A stretch of DNA of 64,000 bases from Streptomyces sp. NRRL F-525. Its GTDB lineage: Bacteria; Actinomycetota; Actinomycetes; Streptomycetales; Streptomycetaceae. A program made the position numbers and the translations under genes. Below, piece by piece: positions 17,544-26,549 of this stretch (position 1 is the first letter of the stretch; every line of letters begins with the position of its first letter). The stretch lies in the NCBI RefSeq assembly GCF_000716605.1, contig NZ_JNXE01000001.1:310001-374000 (forward strand), read 5' to 3'. The notes beneath the pieces are model-generated. The model made no database searches. It was not told where the DNA came from and saw only the letters and a list, made by a program, of their open reading frames with translations.

Positions 17544-18293
17544 GTGACGAACACGCCGGTGCGGGTCCCCAAGATGGCCGAACTGGTGGCGGCACAGCTG
17601 CGCCGCAAGATCGTGCGCGGGGAACTGGCCGAGGGGGAGGCGCTGCCCGCCGAGACGGCCCTGATGGCGGAGTTCGCCGTCTCCCGGCCGACCCTGCGCG
17701 AGGCGTTCCGGGTCCTGGAGTCGGAGTCGCTGATCAGCGTGCGCCGGGGCGCCCGGGGCGGGGCACGGGTACAGGTCCCGGAGGGCACGGTCGCCGCCCG
17801 CTACGCGGGAGTCGTCCTGGAGTACCGGGGCACGACCCTCAAGGACGTCTACGACGCCCGTACGGTCATCGAGGCGCCGTGCGCCGGTCTGCTGGCCGAG
17901 CGCCGCACGGACCGGGACCTGGAGCGGCTGCGGGCCTCCGTCGCCGAGGCGGAGGGCCTCATGGACGATCCCTCGGCCTTCATCCGCGCCCACATGGAGT
18001 TCCACGCCCTCGTCGTCGAACTCGCCGGCAACGAGACGCTGAGCGTTCTCAACGGCATGGTCCGGCACATCATCGACCAGGCGAACTGGTCCCACGTCGA
18101 CCTCGACGCCGGCAGCCCCGAGAACATCCGGGCCAACCGCCGGGGCTTCCGCGCCCACGGCGCCCTCGTCGAACTGGTCGCCGGGCGCAGCACCGAGGCC
18201 GCCGAGGAACTGTGGCGCCTCCATCTCCAGGAGGCCGAGGACTACCTGCTGCAGAGCAGATCCATGACGACGGTCCTGGACCTGCTCGGCTGA
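17544..18293 (+). CDS. GntR-family regulator with FCD domain
   Basis: 249-residue FadR-subfamily regulator: winged helix at about 8-75 (recognition part SRPTLREAFRVLESE, wing RRGARGGARV) and an all-helical FCD ligand domain. Family members usually bind acyl-CoA or organic acids and leave DNA. The GTG at 17544 has AAGGAG nine bases before it; a TTG at 17535 would lie on the ribosome site. The DNA-binding part is almost the same as in the regulator at 36518, so both should see the same operators. It is the last gene of the 14401 operon, giving feedback control. Confidence 0.92.
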   Translation: MTNTPVRVPKMAELVAAQLRRKIVRGELAEGEALPAETALMAEFAVSRPTLREAFRVLESESLISVRRGARGGARVQVPEGTVAARYAGVVLEYRGTTLKDVYDARTVIEAPCAGLLAERRTDRDLERLRASVAEAEGLMDDPSAFIRAHMEFHALVVELAGNETLSVLNGMVRHIIDQANWSHVDLDAGSPENIRANRRGFRAHGALVELVAGRSTEAAEELWRLHLQEAEDYLLQSRSMTTVLDLLG

Positions 18294-18300
18294 CGTACCG

Positions 18301-19323
18301 TCAACTCCCGTGCAGCTCCTGCACGATGGGCTCCCACACCTCGGCGTCGATCTCGTACGCGGTGTAGAAGGACACCCGGTCGACCAGACTCCCGTACCGG
18401 CGCCTGATCTCGCCCGCCACCCGCTCCGGCTCCGCGACAACCGCGAAGGTGTGCAGGACCTCGTCGTCGACAAGGCCGCCCATCGCCTCCCACTTGTCCT
18501 CGCGGGACGACTTCGACAGCGCGTTCAGCTCGTCACCGAGTTCGCCCCAGCCGTGCAGCTCCAGGACGCCGCGATACGCGGGTGTGCTGCCGTAGAAGGC
18601 GATCTGGCGGCGGGTGCCGTCGATCGCGCGGGCCAGTTCCTCCTCGGTGCGGCCGGTCGCGGTGAGGAGGAGATGGGAGACGGAGAAGTCGCCGCGTGTG
18701 CGTCCGGACCGTTCGAGGCCCAACTGGACGGTCGGGAGGGTCACTTCCCTCAGGTACCGCTCGGTGGTGAAGCCGTGCGCCAGGAGTCCGTCGGCGACCT
18801 CGCCCGCCACCCGGGTCATCGCCTCGCCGACCGCGGCCACGAAGACCTTCGGGGCGCCGCCGGGAGCGGGCGGGGGAGAGAAGAAGGGGGACATGAGCGT
18901 GTGCGTGTAGAAGTCGCCGCGGAAGTCGAGCTTCTCGCCCTCGTTCCAGGCGGACCAGATGGCGCGCAGCGCGCTCACGTACTCCCGCATACGGGCGGCG
19001 GGGCGGCTCCACGGCATCGAGAAGCGCCGTTCGACGTGCGGTTTGATCTGGCTGCCCAGGCCGAGCGAGAAACGCCCGCCGGAGTAGGTCTGCAAGTCGT
19101 GTGCGGTGTAGGCGAGTTGCATGGGGGAGCGGGCGAACGCCACCGCGATCGCCGTGCCCACCTCCAGCCGCTCGGTGTGCTCGGCCGCGAGCAGCAGCGG
19201 CAGGAACGGGTCGTGTTTCGACTCCGAGGCCCACAGGCCGTCGTAGCCCGCCTTCTCGTGGTGGAGGGCCTCCGCCACGACCTCCGTGGTGCCCCACACG
19301 CTGAGCTTGCCGTCGACCTTCAT
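18301..19323 (-). CDS. LLM-class F420/flavin-dependent oxidoreductase
   Basis: 340-residue luciferase-like TIM-barrel oxidoreductase. It has the GYDGLWASESKHDPFLPLL opening and the GRFSLGLGSQIKPHVERRF segment typical of the F420-dependent TIGR03617-like subgroup. It should reduce or oxidise a small-molecule or acyl-CoA intermediate with F420 or FMN. ATG at 19323 overlaps the stop of the acyl-CoA dehydrogenase at 19320. Last gene of the leftward operon from 21268. A luciferase-fold enzyme is notable because LuxE- and LuxC-like genes lie at 50.8-53.5 kb. Confidence 0.88.
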   Translation of the reverse strand: MKVDGKLSVWGTTEVVAEALHHEKAGYDGLWASESKHDPFLPLLLAAEHTERLEVGTAIAVAFARSPMQLAYTAHDLQTYSGGRFSLGLGSQIKPHVERRFSMPWSRPAARMREYVSALRAIWSAWNEGEKLDFRGDFYTHTLMSPFFSPPPAPGGAPKVFVAAVGEAMTRVAGEVADGLLAHGFTTERYLREVTLPTVQLGLERSGRTRGDFSVSHLLLTATGRTEEELARAIDGTRRQIAFYGSTPAYRGVLELHGWGELGDELNALSKSSREDKWEAMGGLVDDEVLHTFAVVAEPERVAGEIRRRYGSLVDRVSFYTAYEIDAEVWEPIVQELHGS

Positions 19324-20462
19324 GCCGCTCCCTTTGCCGTGGCCGTGTCCAACCCGATGCGCCGCGCGAGGAGTTCGCGGTGGTACGCCGGGTCCCCGAA
19401 CAGGAGTTGTGACGTCTTGGCCCGCTTCAGATACAGGTGGGCCGGGTGCTCCCACGTGAAGCCGATGCCCCCGTGGACCTGGATGTTCTGTTCCGTCGCC
19501 TGCAGACAGGCGTCCGAGCAGAACGCCTTGGCCAGGCTCGCCACCGCGGGCAGCTCTGGGTCCTCGTTCGCTGCCGCGAGTAGTGCGAAGTGCGCGGCGG
19601 CACGCGCCGACTCCACTTCGAGGAGGACGTCGGCGAGCAGGTGCTTCACGGCCTGGAAGGAGCCGATTGGCCGCCCGAACTGGTGCCGCACCTTCGCGTA
19701 CTCCACCGCCATGTCCAGCGCGCGGGAAGCCACCCCGACCTGCTCGGCGGCGAGCGCCACCGCGGCCCGGTCGAGCACCTGCGAGACGAGATCCCAGCCG
19801 TCGCCGTGCGTCCGCAACCGGGTCGCCGGCACTTCGTCGTAGTCGAGGCGGGCCTGCCGGCGGGTGGGGTCCATCGTGGGCAGGGGAACGCGGGTCAGCC
19901 CGGCCGCGTCGCCGTCCACCCAGAAGACACCGATGCCGTCGTCGGTCCGGGCGACGGTGAGGACGACATCGGCGGTGGCACCGTCCAGGACGAACATCTT
20001 GTGTCCGGTCAGCAGCCAACGCCCGTCCGATTCCCGGGCGTTGAGCTGGACCCCTGTCGCGTCCCAGCGGGCGGAGTCCTCGCTCAGGGCCAGCGTTCCG
20101 ATCAGTTCGCCCGAGACGAGCCCTGGCAGCAGACGCTTACGGGCGTCCTCGTCGTCGCTGCGCAGCAGCGTGGTCGTCGCCAGTACGGCCGAGGCGAGGA
20201 AGGGCGTGCACACCAGCGCCCGGCCCAACTCCTCCATGACCGCGCCCACTTCGACCGGACCGCACCCGGCACCGCCGTACTCCTCGGGTACGGCCAGCCC
20301 CTGCAGGCCGAGTTCCGTCCCCATCCGGTGCCACAGCGCCCGGTCGAAGCCCTCCGGGGTCTCCATCAGCCGCCGCGTCTCGGTCTCGGGCGAGGTGTCC
20401 GCGAGGAACGCCCGTACCGTGCGCCGCAGTTCGTCCTGCTCGTCACTGAACGCGAAGTCCAT
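19320..20462 (-). CDS. Acyl-CoA dehydrogenase, small heteromeric subunit
   Basis: 380 residues, same class as 6530 and 25411. The middle domain has a changed FAD motif (LSEDSARWDA) and the C-terminus carries HGGIGFTWEHPAHLYLKRAK. No large subunit is adjacent; the large subunit at 38885 is the only one without a neighbour and is the best partner candidate. ATG 20462 follows GGAGGGC, five bases after the stop of the enoyl-CoA hydratase-like gene. Confidence 0.88.
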   Translation of the reverse strand: MDFAFSDEQDELRRTVRAFLADTSPETETRRLMETPEGFDRALWHRMGTELGLQGLAVPEEYGGAGCGPVEVGAVMEELGRALVCTPFLASAVLATTTLLRSDDEDARKRLLPGLVSGELIGTLALSEDSARWDATGVQLNARESDGRWLLTGHKMFVLDGATADVVLTVARTDDGIGVFWVDGDAAGLTRVPLPTMDPTRRQARLDYDEVPATRLRTHGDGWDLVSQVLDRAAVALAAEQVGVASRALDMAVEYAKVRHQFGRPIGSFQAVKHLLADVLLEVESARAAAHFALLAAANEDPELPAVASLAKAFCSDACLQATEQNIQVHGGIGFTWEHPAHLYLKRAKTSQLLFGDPAYHRELLARRIGLDTATAKGAA

Positions 20463-20467
20463 GCCGC

Positions 20468-21268
20468 TCAGCCCTCCTTACCGGCTCGGCGACGCCCGCG
20501 CGAGGCGATGATCTCCTCCACCGCGGCGATGTGGTCCGGGTCGTGCATGCTGTCCCTTTCGGCGAGCAGTGCCGGCTCCAGTACGGCGGCCATGGCCTGC
20601 TCCAGATGCAGGTTCACCGCCCGCTTGGTGCCGCGCAGCGCCTGCGCGGGCAGGGCGGCCAGCCGTCCGGCCAGGTCCATGGCCTCGTCCAGGAGCTTGT
20701 CCTTCGGTACGACACGGTTGGCGATGCCGAGCCGGACCGCCTCCTCGGCGCTGACCCGGTCGCCCAGGAAAAGGAGTTCCTTCGCCCGGGTCGCGCCGAC
20801 GAGCAGCGGCAGGACCAGCGCGCCGCCGTCGCCCGCGACGAGACCGACCTGGACGTGCGGGTCGGCCACATAGGCGTCGTCCGCGATCAGCACCAGGTCG
20901 CTCAGCAGGGCCAGGCTGCAACCGAGGCCCACGGCAGGCCCGTTGACCGCCGCGATCACCGGCAACGGGCAGCGGACCAGGCCGGTGATGATCCGCCGGG
21001 CCTCGTCGACGTTCCGCTGCCGGAAGACGGGGTCGCGCTGGACCCGGGTCATGATGTCGAAGTTGCCGCCCGCGCTGAACACCCGTCCCCGTCCGGTGAG
21101 CACGACCACCCGCGCCTCGGGGTCGTCGGCGACGGTGTCCCAGACCGACGCGAGGCCGGAGTGCAACTCCTCGCTCATCGCGTTGAGTTGGTCCGGCCGG
21201 TTCAGCTCGACCAGCCGGACCGGCCCGCGGGCCGTCACCACCAGATCCGTCATCTCCACCGCCACCAT
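20468..21268 (-). CDS. Crotonase-fold enzyme without hydratase glutamates
   Basis: 266-residue crotonase homologue. FSAGGNFD forms the oxyanion hole, but the two hydratase Glu positions read VGLGCSLALLSD (Ser) and DPHVQVGL (His). Simple hydration is unlikely; isomerase, hydrolase or C-C lyase chemistry is possible. A paralogue with the same His position (DGHTRLGV) is at 24482. First gene of the leftward operon, divergent from 21359. ATG 21268 chosen; an in-frame ATG at 21253 (MTDLVV) is an alternative. Confidence 0.83.
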   Translation of the reverse strand: MVAVEMTDLVVTARGPVRLVELNRPDQLNAMSEELHSGLASVWDTVADDPEARVVVLTGRGRVFSAGGNFDIMTRVQRDPVFRQRNVDEARRIITGLVRCPLPVIAAVNGPAVGLGCSLALLSDLVLIADDAYVADPHVQVGLVAGDGGALVLPLLVGATRAKELLFLGDRVSAEEAVRLGIANRVVPKDKLLDEAMDLAGRLAALPAQALRGTKRAVNLHLEQAMAAVLEPALLAERDSMHDPDHIAAVEEIIASRGRRRAGKEG

Positions 21269-21287
21269 CCAGGAACAGGTCAGTAGA

Positions 21288-21315
21288 GTTGAATGCTATA
21301 ACTAATTGAGCTTTA
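21288..21315. promoter_or_regulatory. AT-rich operator between 20468 and 21359
   Basis: GTTGAATGCTATAACTAATT and the following GAGCTTTATG in a 90-bp divergent gap. TTGAATGC also occurs at 22528, and TAACTA at 13100 and 30296. Shared regulatory element of the island. Confidence 0.52.
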
Positions 21316-21358
21316 TGAGAACCAGGCCGCGGAGTGACGAGCCCGACGGAGGACGCGC

Positions 21359-22225
21359 ATGCCGGAGCAGGAGTACGAGACCGTGCGGACCGAGGTGGCG
21401 GACCGGATCCTCACCGTCACGCTCAACCGGCCCGAGAGGCTGAACGCCTTCAACCCGCAGATGATGGGCGACCTCCTCGACGTCCTGGACGCGGCCGACG
21501 CCGACGACGACGTGCGGGTGATCGTGGTGACCGGCGCCGGGCGGGGCTTCTGCGCAGGCGCCGATGTCAGCTCCGGCGGGTCGTCCTTCGACCACCGCGG
21601 GGCGGGTGCCTGGCACCGGGACACCGGCGGCCGGGTCGCGCTGCGGATCTTCTCCAGCGCCAAACCGGTCATCGCGGCGATCAACGGACCAGCCGCGGGC
21701 GTCGGCGCCAGCATGACCCTGCCCATGGACATCCGGCTGGCCTCGACCTCGGCGAAGTTCGGCTTCGTGTTCGCGCGCCGGGGCATCGTGCCGGAATCCG
21801 CGGCGAGCTGGTTCCTGCCCCGGGCCGTGGGGATGCAACGGGCCATGGAATGGGTGGCCACCGGCCGCGTCTTCGGCCCCGACGAGGCCCTGTCGGCCGG
21901 GCTGGTGCGCTCCGTCCACCCGCCGGAGGAGCTGCTGCCGGCGGCGTACGAACTAGCCCGGGAGATCGCCGACAACACCTCGGCGGTCTCGGTCGCCCTC
22001 TCCCGCCAGATGATGTGGCGCATGCTCGGCGAACCCCACCCGATGGCCGCGCACCGGCTCGACTCTCGGATCATGAGCCAGATCGGCGGCGGCCCGGACC
22101 CTGTGGAGGGCGTCGAGTCCTTCCTCGCCAAACGGCCGCCCGAGTTCCCGGGTCGGGTCAGCAAGGACATGCCGGCGGTCTACCCCTGGTGGCCGGAGGA
22201 GGAGTTCCGGCCCTTGGGGGAGTAG
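21359..22225 (+). CDS. Enoyl-CoA hydratase/isomerase family protein
   Basis: 288-residue crotonase-fold protein. GFCAGADVSSGG is the oxyanion hole; ARRGIVPESAASWFLPRAVG carries a Glu in the region of the second catalytic residue, while the first site (VGASMTLPMD) lacks Glu. This pattern is common in EchA proteins of Actinobacteria with unknown substrates. Monocistronic or co-transcribed with 22565 through a 339-bp gap that contains a strong hairpin repeat. Confidence 0.86.
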   Translation: MPEQEYETVRTEVADRILTVTLNRPERLNAFNPQMMGDLLDVLDAADADDDVRVIVVTGAGRGFCAGADVSSGGSSFDHRGAGAWHRDTGGRVALRIFSSAKPVIAAINGPAAGVGASMTLPMDIRLASTSAKFGFVFARRGIVPESAASWFLPRAVGMQRAMEWVATGRVFGPDEALSAGLVRSVHPPEELLPAAYELAREIADNTSAVSVALSRQMMWRMLGEPHPMAAHRLDSRIMSQIGGGPDPVEGVESFLAKRPPEFPGRVSKDMPAVYPWWPEEEFRPLGE

Positions 22226-22262
22226 GCGTCCCGTCGCGCCCGGGCCGGGGCGGACGTAGGTG

Positions 22263-22341
22263 TCTGGGAAAGTGTGTCACTTTTCGCGAAAGTGTCACAC
22301 TTTTCCCAGATAGGTAGCTCGGATGCGCCGACAGCGTCCGA
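22263..22341. repeat. Hairpin repeat unit, copy 1
   Basis: TCTGGGAAAGTGTG followed by TCACTTTTCGCGAAAGTGTC and ACACTTTTCCCAGA forms an imperfect palindrome centred on TCGCGA. It is followed about 20 bases later by GCCGACAGCGTCCG (22328-22341). The same two parts occur at 45.81-45.90 kb. It could be a terminator for 21359, an operator, or a mobile repeat. Confidence 0.7.
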
Positions 22342-22519
22342 CCCCTCGCTCTACGACCGCGGACCGGATCATGGCCGAAACGCCGCCCGGCCACGCCGTC
22401 GAATCCCCCGCCACTGGACCTGGCCAGGAGTCGACCCCGGCGCGACCCGTTGACGGACCGATGAGATCTGTCCGAAACATTGTCGTCGTATCCCCGAAGT
22501 GTTAGCGTCCGGACGGCGG

Positions 22520-22546
22520 GCATTCAGTTGAATGCGTTAGCTATTC
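22520..22546. promoter_or_regulatory. Palindromic operator GCATTCA-GT-TGAATGC
   Basis: Perfect 7-bp arms (22520-22526 and 22529-22535) followed by GTTAGCTATT (22536-22545). It lies 20-45 bp before the start of 22565. It contains the two parts seen in other operon heads, ATTCAGT and GTTAGCTATT, in one place, and is the clearest single copy of the island's motif. Confidence 0.62.
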
Positions 22547-22564
22547 CGCCCCGGGACGGTGACC

Positions 22565-23974
22565 ATGAGCGATGGTTTCCTGCACGAATCCTTCCGTGGT
22601 GTCGACTGGGGAGTCGCCACGGCGGATGCCATCGCGGCTCCGCCGCCTCCCCCGCCGGAACGCGCGGGGCACTTCAGGCAGTGGACCGACGACATCCGGC
22701 AGCTGGTCGGCGTCACGCCCGACACGCACCGGATGGTCGCCGGATGGCCGCTGCTCCAGCCCGACGGCCCCGGCAGCTGGGACCACGCGGCCCTGGACCG
22801 CTGCGACCGCGAACTCGACTCCCTGCTCGAACTCGGCCTGCGCCCCTGCCTCACCCTGTTCGACCGCTCGCTGCCGCAGTGGCTGGAGGACGGCGGAGGC
22901 TGGCTGGAGCGCGACACGGCCGAGCATTTCGCCGTCTACGCCGCCGAGTTGGGCCGTCGCTACGGCGACCGCGTGACCCGCTGGATCACCTCCACCGACC
23001 TCGCGGGCCCCACCCTCGCCGACCATGTGGCCGGGATGTACACACCGGGACGGGGCATCGGTCGAGCGGGTCTGCCCGCCGTCCACCACATCCTGCTCGC
23101 CAACGGACTCGCGACCCGCGCTCTCCGCGCCGCCGGCGTGAGCGGCTCGATCGGGACCACGGTCACTCTCGTCGGCGGCTACGCGGCCACCGACGACCCC
23201 TTCGACCGGCTCGCCCTGGACCGCCTGCTGAGCTGGACCAACCGCCTCTTCCTCGACCCCCTGCTGCTCGGCGAGCACATGGTGACCGAGGACGACGTCT
23301 CACCGGTCGAGGACACCGGCTGCGTACGCCCGGGCGACCTGGACGTCATCGCCACCCCACAGGACCTGCTCGGCCTGTCCTGGCACACCCCGTTCCGCGT
23401 CACCGCACCGGAGAACCTCGCCCGCGCGCTGCCTGCCGACAAGTGCCAGAGCAGGCTCAACGAGGTCAACCGCCTCCTCGTCGGCCTGGGCTTCGCGGTC
23501 GTCCCCTTCGACGACGTGGAGACGACGGCGTACGGCTGGCCCATCCTCCCCGAGGGCCTGGCCGACGCCGTCGCGGACCTGCACGATCTCTACGGCGAGC
23601 TGCTGCCGCCGCTGTCCGTCGTCGACAACGGCATGGGCGACCTCGACCTCGTCGACGAGACCGGCCACAGTGACGACACCCGGCGCCGTGCCCTGCTGCG
23701 CGCCCGGCTGTCCTGGCTGGGGCGGGTGATCCAGCGCGGTGTCGACGTCTGCGGCTACGAGTACTGGTCGGTGCTCGACAACCTGGAGGCGAAGTTCCGC
23801 TACACCCGCCTCTACGCTATGGCGGTTCCGGACCACGAGCCCCCGCCGCGTCCGCCGATGCCCTCGGACTGGCTGCGGGCCGGAGCCTTCGCCGGACCCG
23901 AGACACCGGGCCCGGCGGCCGGCCTGACCCTGGTTCCGCCAGACCCCCGGGATCAGCGCGTCGGAGCCTCGTAG
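22565..23974 (+). CDS. Divergent GH1-fold protein with Glu-to-Asp active site
   Basis: 469 residues with clear glycoside hydrolase family 1 layout: WGVATADAI at the N-terminus, LPQWLEDGGGWLER (103-116), WITSTD (140-145) at the WxTxNEP place, VVDNGMG (352-358) at the (I)TENG place, and GVDVCGYEYWSVLDNLEAKFRY near the C-terminus. The acid/base Glu is Asp145, the nucleophile Glu is Asp354, and the usual HWD before LPQW is DRS. A normal beta-glucosidase is therefore doubtful. Own operator upstream. ATG 22565 chosen over GTG 22559. It may work on a conjugated substrate or have a new role. Confidence 0.82.
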   Translation: MSDGFLHESFRGVDWGVATADAIAAPPPPPPERAGHFRQWTDDIRQLVGVTPDTHRMVAGWPLLQPDGPGSWDHAALDRCDRELDSLLELGLRPCLTLFDRSLPQWLEDGGGWLERDTAEHFAVYAAELGRRYGDRVTRWITSTDLAGPTLADHVAGMYTPGRGIGRAGLPAVHHILLANGLATRALRAAGVSGSIGTTVTLVGGYAATDDPFDRLALDRLLSWTNRLFLDPLLLGEHMVTEDDVSPVEDTGCVRPGDLDVIATPQDLLGLSWHTPFRVTAPENLARALPADKCQSRLNEVNRLLVGLGFAVVPFDDVETTAYGWPILPEGLADAVADLHDLYGELLPPLSVVDNGMGDLDLVDETGHSDDTRRRALLRARLSWLGRVIQRGVDVCGYEYWSVLDNLEAKFRYTRLYAMAVPDHEPPPRPPMPSDWLRAGAFAGPETPGPAAGLTLVPPDPRDQRVGAS

Positions 23975-24456
23975 TCCCCGCCCCGGATCAGCCGTACCGG
24001 CGTGTAGACGAGCACGTCCTCGTCCCGCTGGTTGCGTACGGCGATGCGGCTCGTCACGACGCCCCGGCCGGGCTTGCTGGACGGCCGGCAGTCGGTGGTC
24101 TCCACGACGGCGTACAGCGTGTCGCCGACGTACACCGGTCCCCGCACGGTCAGTTCCATGTGCAGGAACGCCAGACCCGTGCCGTGCAGCACGTTCGTCT
24201 GCAGGACGAGTCCTTCGGCGATGCAGTACGTCAGCGCGCCCGGCACCAGCCGCCCGCTGTAGCCGCTGTCGGCCGCGTGCGAGGCGTCCCAGAAGAGCGG
24301 CTCGTTGAAGCCGCCCCAGGTGACGAAGTTGACGAGGTCGGTCTCGGTGACCGTGCGGCGGGCGGTGCGGAAGATCTGCCCGACCGGCATCTCCTCGTAG
24401 GTCAACCCCCTTACCAGCGGGGGGATTTCGGTGGCGGTGGTGGGCTCTGCCGTCAT
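23953..24456 (-). CDS. MaoC-like hot-dog protein
   Basis: 167-residue MaoC-type hot-dog domain. The usual (R)-hydratase motif DxNPxH is FNEPLF, and the following AHG is VPG, so the Asp/His pair is not conserved and hydration is uncertain. GAGGAG precedes ATG 24456. It overlaps the GH1-like gene by 22 bp tail to tail and lies downstream of the crotonase-like gene at 24482 in a leftward operon. May pair with another hot-dog subunit or act as a thioesterase-like binder. Confidence 0.78.
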   Translation of the reverse strand: MTAEPTTATEIPPLVRGLTYEEMPVGQIFRTARRTVTETDLVNFVTWGGFNEPLFWDASHAADSGYSGRLVPGALTYCIAEGLVLQTNVLHGTGLAFLHMELTVRGPVYVGDTLYAVVETTDCRPSSKPGRGVVTSRIAVRNQRDEDVLVYTPVRLIRGGDYEAPTR

Positions 24457-24481
24457 CGCGGGCTCCTCGTGCGTCCGTGGG

Positions 24482-25303
24482 TCACAGGTCGATCGGGTGT
24501 TTGCCGCCCACGCCCTCGAAGTCCGGGGCGCGCTTCTCGCGGTGGGCGGCGAGTCCCTCGACGACCTCGTGCCCGCCGAACCCGAAGAACTCCAGCCCCA
24601 GCGAGGCCTCGAAGAGCGGCTGGGCCGTGCGGTACCAGTGGTTGAGGGACCGCTTGGTCCAGCTGAGGGCACTGGCGGGCCCGGCGGCCAGCAGGGTCGC
24701 GACCCGCAGCCCCTCGGCGTGCACGTCCTCGTCGTCCACGCACTTCGACACCAGGCCGATCCGCTCGGCCTCCTCGCCGGTCAGCGCCTCGCAGGTCAGC
24801 AGGTAGTACTTGGCCTTGGCCATCCCGCACAGCAACGGCCAGCAGATCGCCGCGTGGTCGCCGGCCGCGACCCCGAGCCGCGTGTGCCCGTCGACGATCT
24901 TCGCCCTGCGTCCGGCGATGGAGATGTCCGCCAGCATGCCGACGACCAGCCCCGCGCCGACCGCCGGGCCGTGGATCGCGGAGACCACCGGCTTCGAGCA
25001 GTTGATCACCCCGTAGACCATGTCCCGCGCCTCCCGCATCGTCCGGGCGCGCACGGCGTAGTCCTCGGTCATGGCCTCGATGGAGTCGAAGGTGCCACCG
25101 GCCGAGAACGCCTTGCCGGCGCCCTGGACCAGTACCGCGCGGGTCTCCTCGTCCCGGTCGATGACGGGCCAGACGTCGGCCAGTTCACCGTGCATCCGCG
25201 GATCCACGGCGTTGAGGTTCGGCGCGTCCAGCACGATGCGCAGCACACCGGGCGCGGGCCGCTCGAAGGTCAGGCTCGTGAACGGGGCGTAGGGATCGGT
25301 CAC
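24482..25303 (-). CDS. Crotonase-fold enzyme without hydratase glutamates
   Basis: 273-residue crotonase homologue. Oxyanion hole FSAGGTFDS; the Glu positions read [12 protein letters not shown] (Val) and [13 protein letters not shown] (His). It is similar to the 20468 protein and probably shares its non-hydratase chemistry. GTG 25303 follows AGGAG. Heads a two-gene leftward operon with 23953, divergent from the 25411 operon. Confidence 0.84.
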   Translation of the reverse strand: MTDPYAPFTSLTFERPAPGVLRIVLDAPNLNAVDPRMHGELADVWPVIDRDEETRAVLVQGAGKAFSAGGTFDSIEAMTEDYAVRARTMREARDMVYGVINCSKPVVSAIHGPAVGAGLVVGMLADISIAGRRAKIVDGHTRLGVAAGDHAAICWPLLCGMAKAKYYLLTCEALTGEEAERIGLVSKCVDDEDVHAEGLRVATLLAAGPASALSWTKRSLNHWYRTAQPLFEASLGLEFFGFGGHEVVEGLAAHREKRAPDFEGVGGKHPIDL

Positions 25304-25318
25304 GTCGCGCTCCTGGTG

Positions 25319-25355
25319 TATTCAGTGCGGATACTATAATTATCTAACTGTATCG
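25319..25355. promoter_or_regulatory. Operator/promoter, near-identical to 36407
   Basis: TATTCAGT, seven variable bases, then CTATAATTATCTAACTG (25334-25350) and TATCG. The same 8-mer, same 7-base gap and same 17-mer occur at 36407-36438. Both lie just before a leftward gene (24482 and 35200); TAGATAATTATAG on the minus strand can serve as -10 region. Confidence 0.72.
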
Positions 25356-25410
25356 AGAGGCGGGCGGCAAGCGTCCGGCACACGGGCGCACCGAGGACGG
25401 GAAGCTCGGC

Positions 25411-26532
25411 ATGGATCTCACCTTCAGCGAGGAACAGCACGAACTGCGCACGGTCGTACGGTCGTTCCTCACCCGGCACGCCACCGAGGCGGACGTGCGT
25501 CGCCTGGCCGCCGACCCGCGCGGACACGACCCGTGGATCTGGCGGCGGATGGCCACGGAACTCGGACTCCAGGGACTCGCCGTACCGGAGGAGTACGGCG
25601 GCTCCGGCTTCGGCTACGTCGACCTCGGCGTCGTCTTCGAGGAGACGGGCCGCGCCCTGCTGTGCGCCCCGTACTTCGCCACCGTCGCCCTGGCCGCCGA
25701 GGCGCTGCTGCGCTGCGACGACGAGGCCGCCCGCGCCGAACTCCTCCCGGGCATCGCATCCGGCGAGACGGTGGCCACGCTCGCCCTCACCGAGGACAGC
25801 GGGCGCTGGGACGAGCCGGGCATCAGGCTCAACGCCCGCGAAGGAACGGGGGGTTGGCGGCTCACGGGCGTGAAGACCTACGTCCCCGACGGACACCTCG
25901 CCGACCTGCTCCTGGTCGCCGCCCGCACCCCCGCGGGCATCAGCCTCTTCGCGGTCACGACCGCCGACGCCCCGGGCCTCACCCGCACCCCCCTCCCCAC
26001 CCTCGACCAGACCCGCAAACAGGCCCGCGTCACCTTCACGGACACCCCGGCCCGCCTGTTGGGCACCGACGGCACGGCCTGGCCGGCGCTCGCCCGGACC
26101 CTCGCCACGGCTGCCGTGCTGCTGGCCGTCGAACAGGTCGGCGGAGCCGCCGCAGCCCTGGACACGGCGGTCGCCTACGCCAAGATCCGCGAGCAGTACG
26201 GCCGCCCCATCGGCTCGTTCCAGGGCATCAAGCACAAGTGCGCCGACATGCTCGTCGAGATCGAGTCCGCCCGCTCGGCCGCGTATGCCGGACTGTGGGC
26301 CCTGGACGCCGGTGACGAGACGGAGATCGCCGTCGCGGCGGCCCTCGCCCAGGCCTTCTGCTCCGAGGCGTTCACCAAGGTCGCCGCCGACACCATCCAG
26401 GTCCACGGAGGTATCGGCTTCACCTGGGAACACCCCGCGCACCTCTACCTCAAGCGGGCCAAGAGCTCCGAGGTGCTGCTCGGCACGCCCGCGTACCACC
26501 GGGAACTGCTCGCCGCCCGGCTCGGCATCTGA
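25411..26532 (+). CDS. Acyl-CoA dehydrogenase, small heteromeric subunit
   Basis: 373-residue small-type subunit (compare 6530, 19320). Altered FAD motif LTEDSGRWDE and C-terminal HGGIGFTWEHPAHLYLKRAK. The large partner follows 17 bases downstream at 26550. First gene of a four-gene operon to 28992. Together they should desaturate an acyl-CoA with a bulky or ring-bearing tail, as the mycobacterial heteromers do. Confidence 0.89.
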   Translation: MDLTFSEEQHELRTVVRSFLTRHATEADVRRLAADPRGHDPWIWRRMATELGLQGLAVPEEYGGSGFGYVDLGVVFEETGRALLCAPYFATVALAAEALLRCDDEAARAELLPGIASGETVATLALTEDSGRWDEPGIRLNAREGTGGWRLTGVKTYVPDGHLADLLLVAARTPAGISLFAVTTADAPGLTRTPLPTLDQTRKQARVTFTDTPARLLGTDGTAWPALARTLATAAVLLAVEQVGGAAAALDTAVAYAKIREQYGRPIGSFQGIKHKCADMLVEIESARSAAYAGLWALDAGDETEIAVAAALAQAFCSEAFTKVAADTIQVHGGIGFTWEHPAHLYLKRAKSSEVLLGTPAYHRELLAARLGI

Positions 26533-26549
26533 CACCAGGAGAGGCAGAC

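Larger units (their letters stand above)
22226..22564. other. 339-bp gap with hairpin repeat and operator
   Basis: No gene is supported here. It contains the GTGTCAC hairpin repeat (22263-22310), the sequence GCCGACAGCGTCCG shared with 45.9 kb, a G/C-rich middle, and at its right end the operator GCATTCAGTTGAATGC plus GTTAGCTATT. Confidence 0.7.

Noticed and set aside
22263..22310. Phage or plasmid attachment site
   Set aside because: No integrase, transposase or tRNA gene lies near either copy; operator or terminator roles explain the palindrome.
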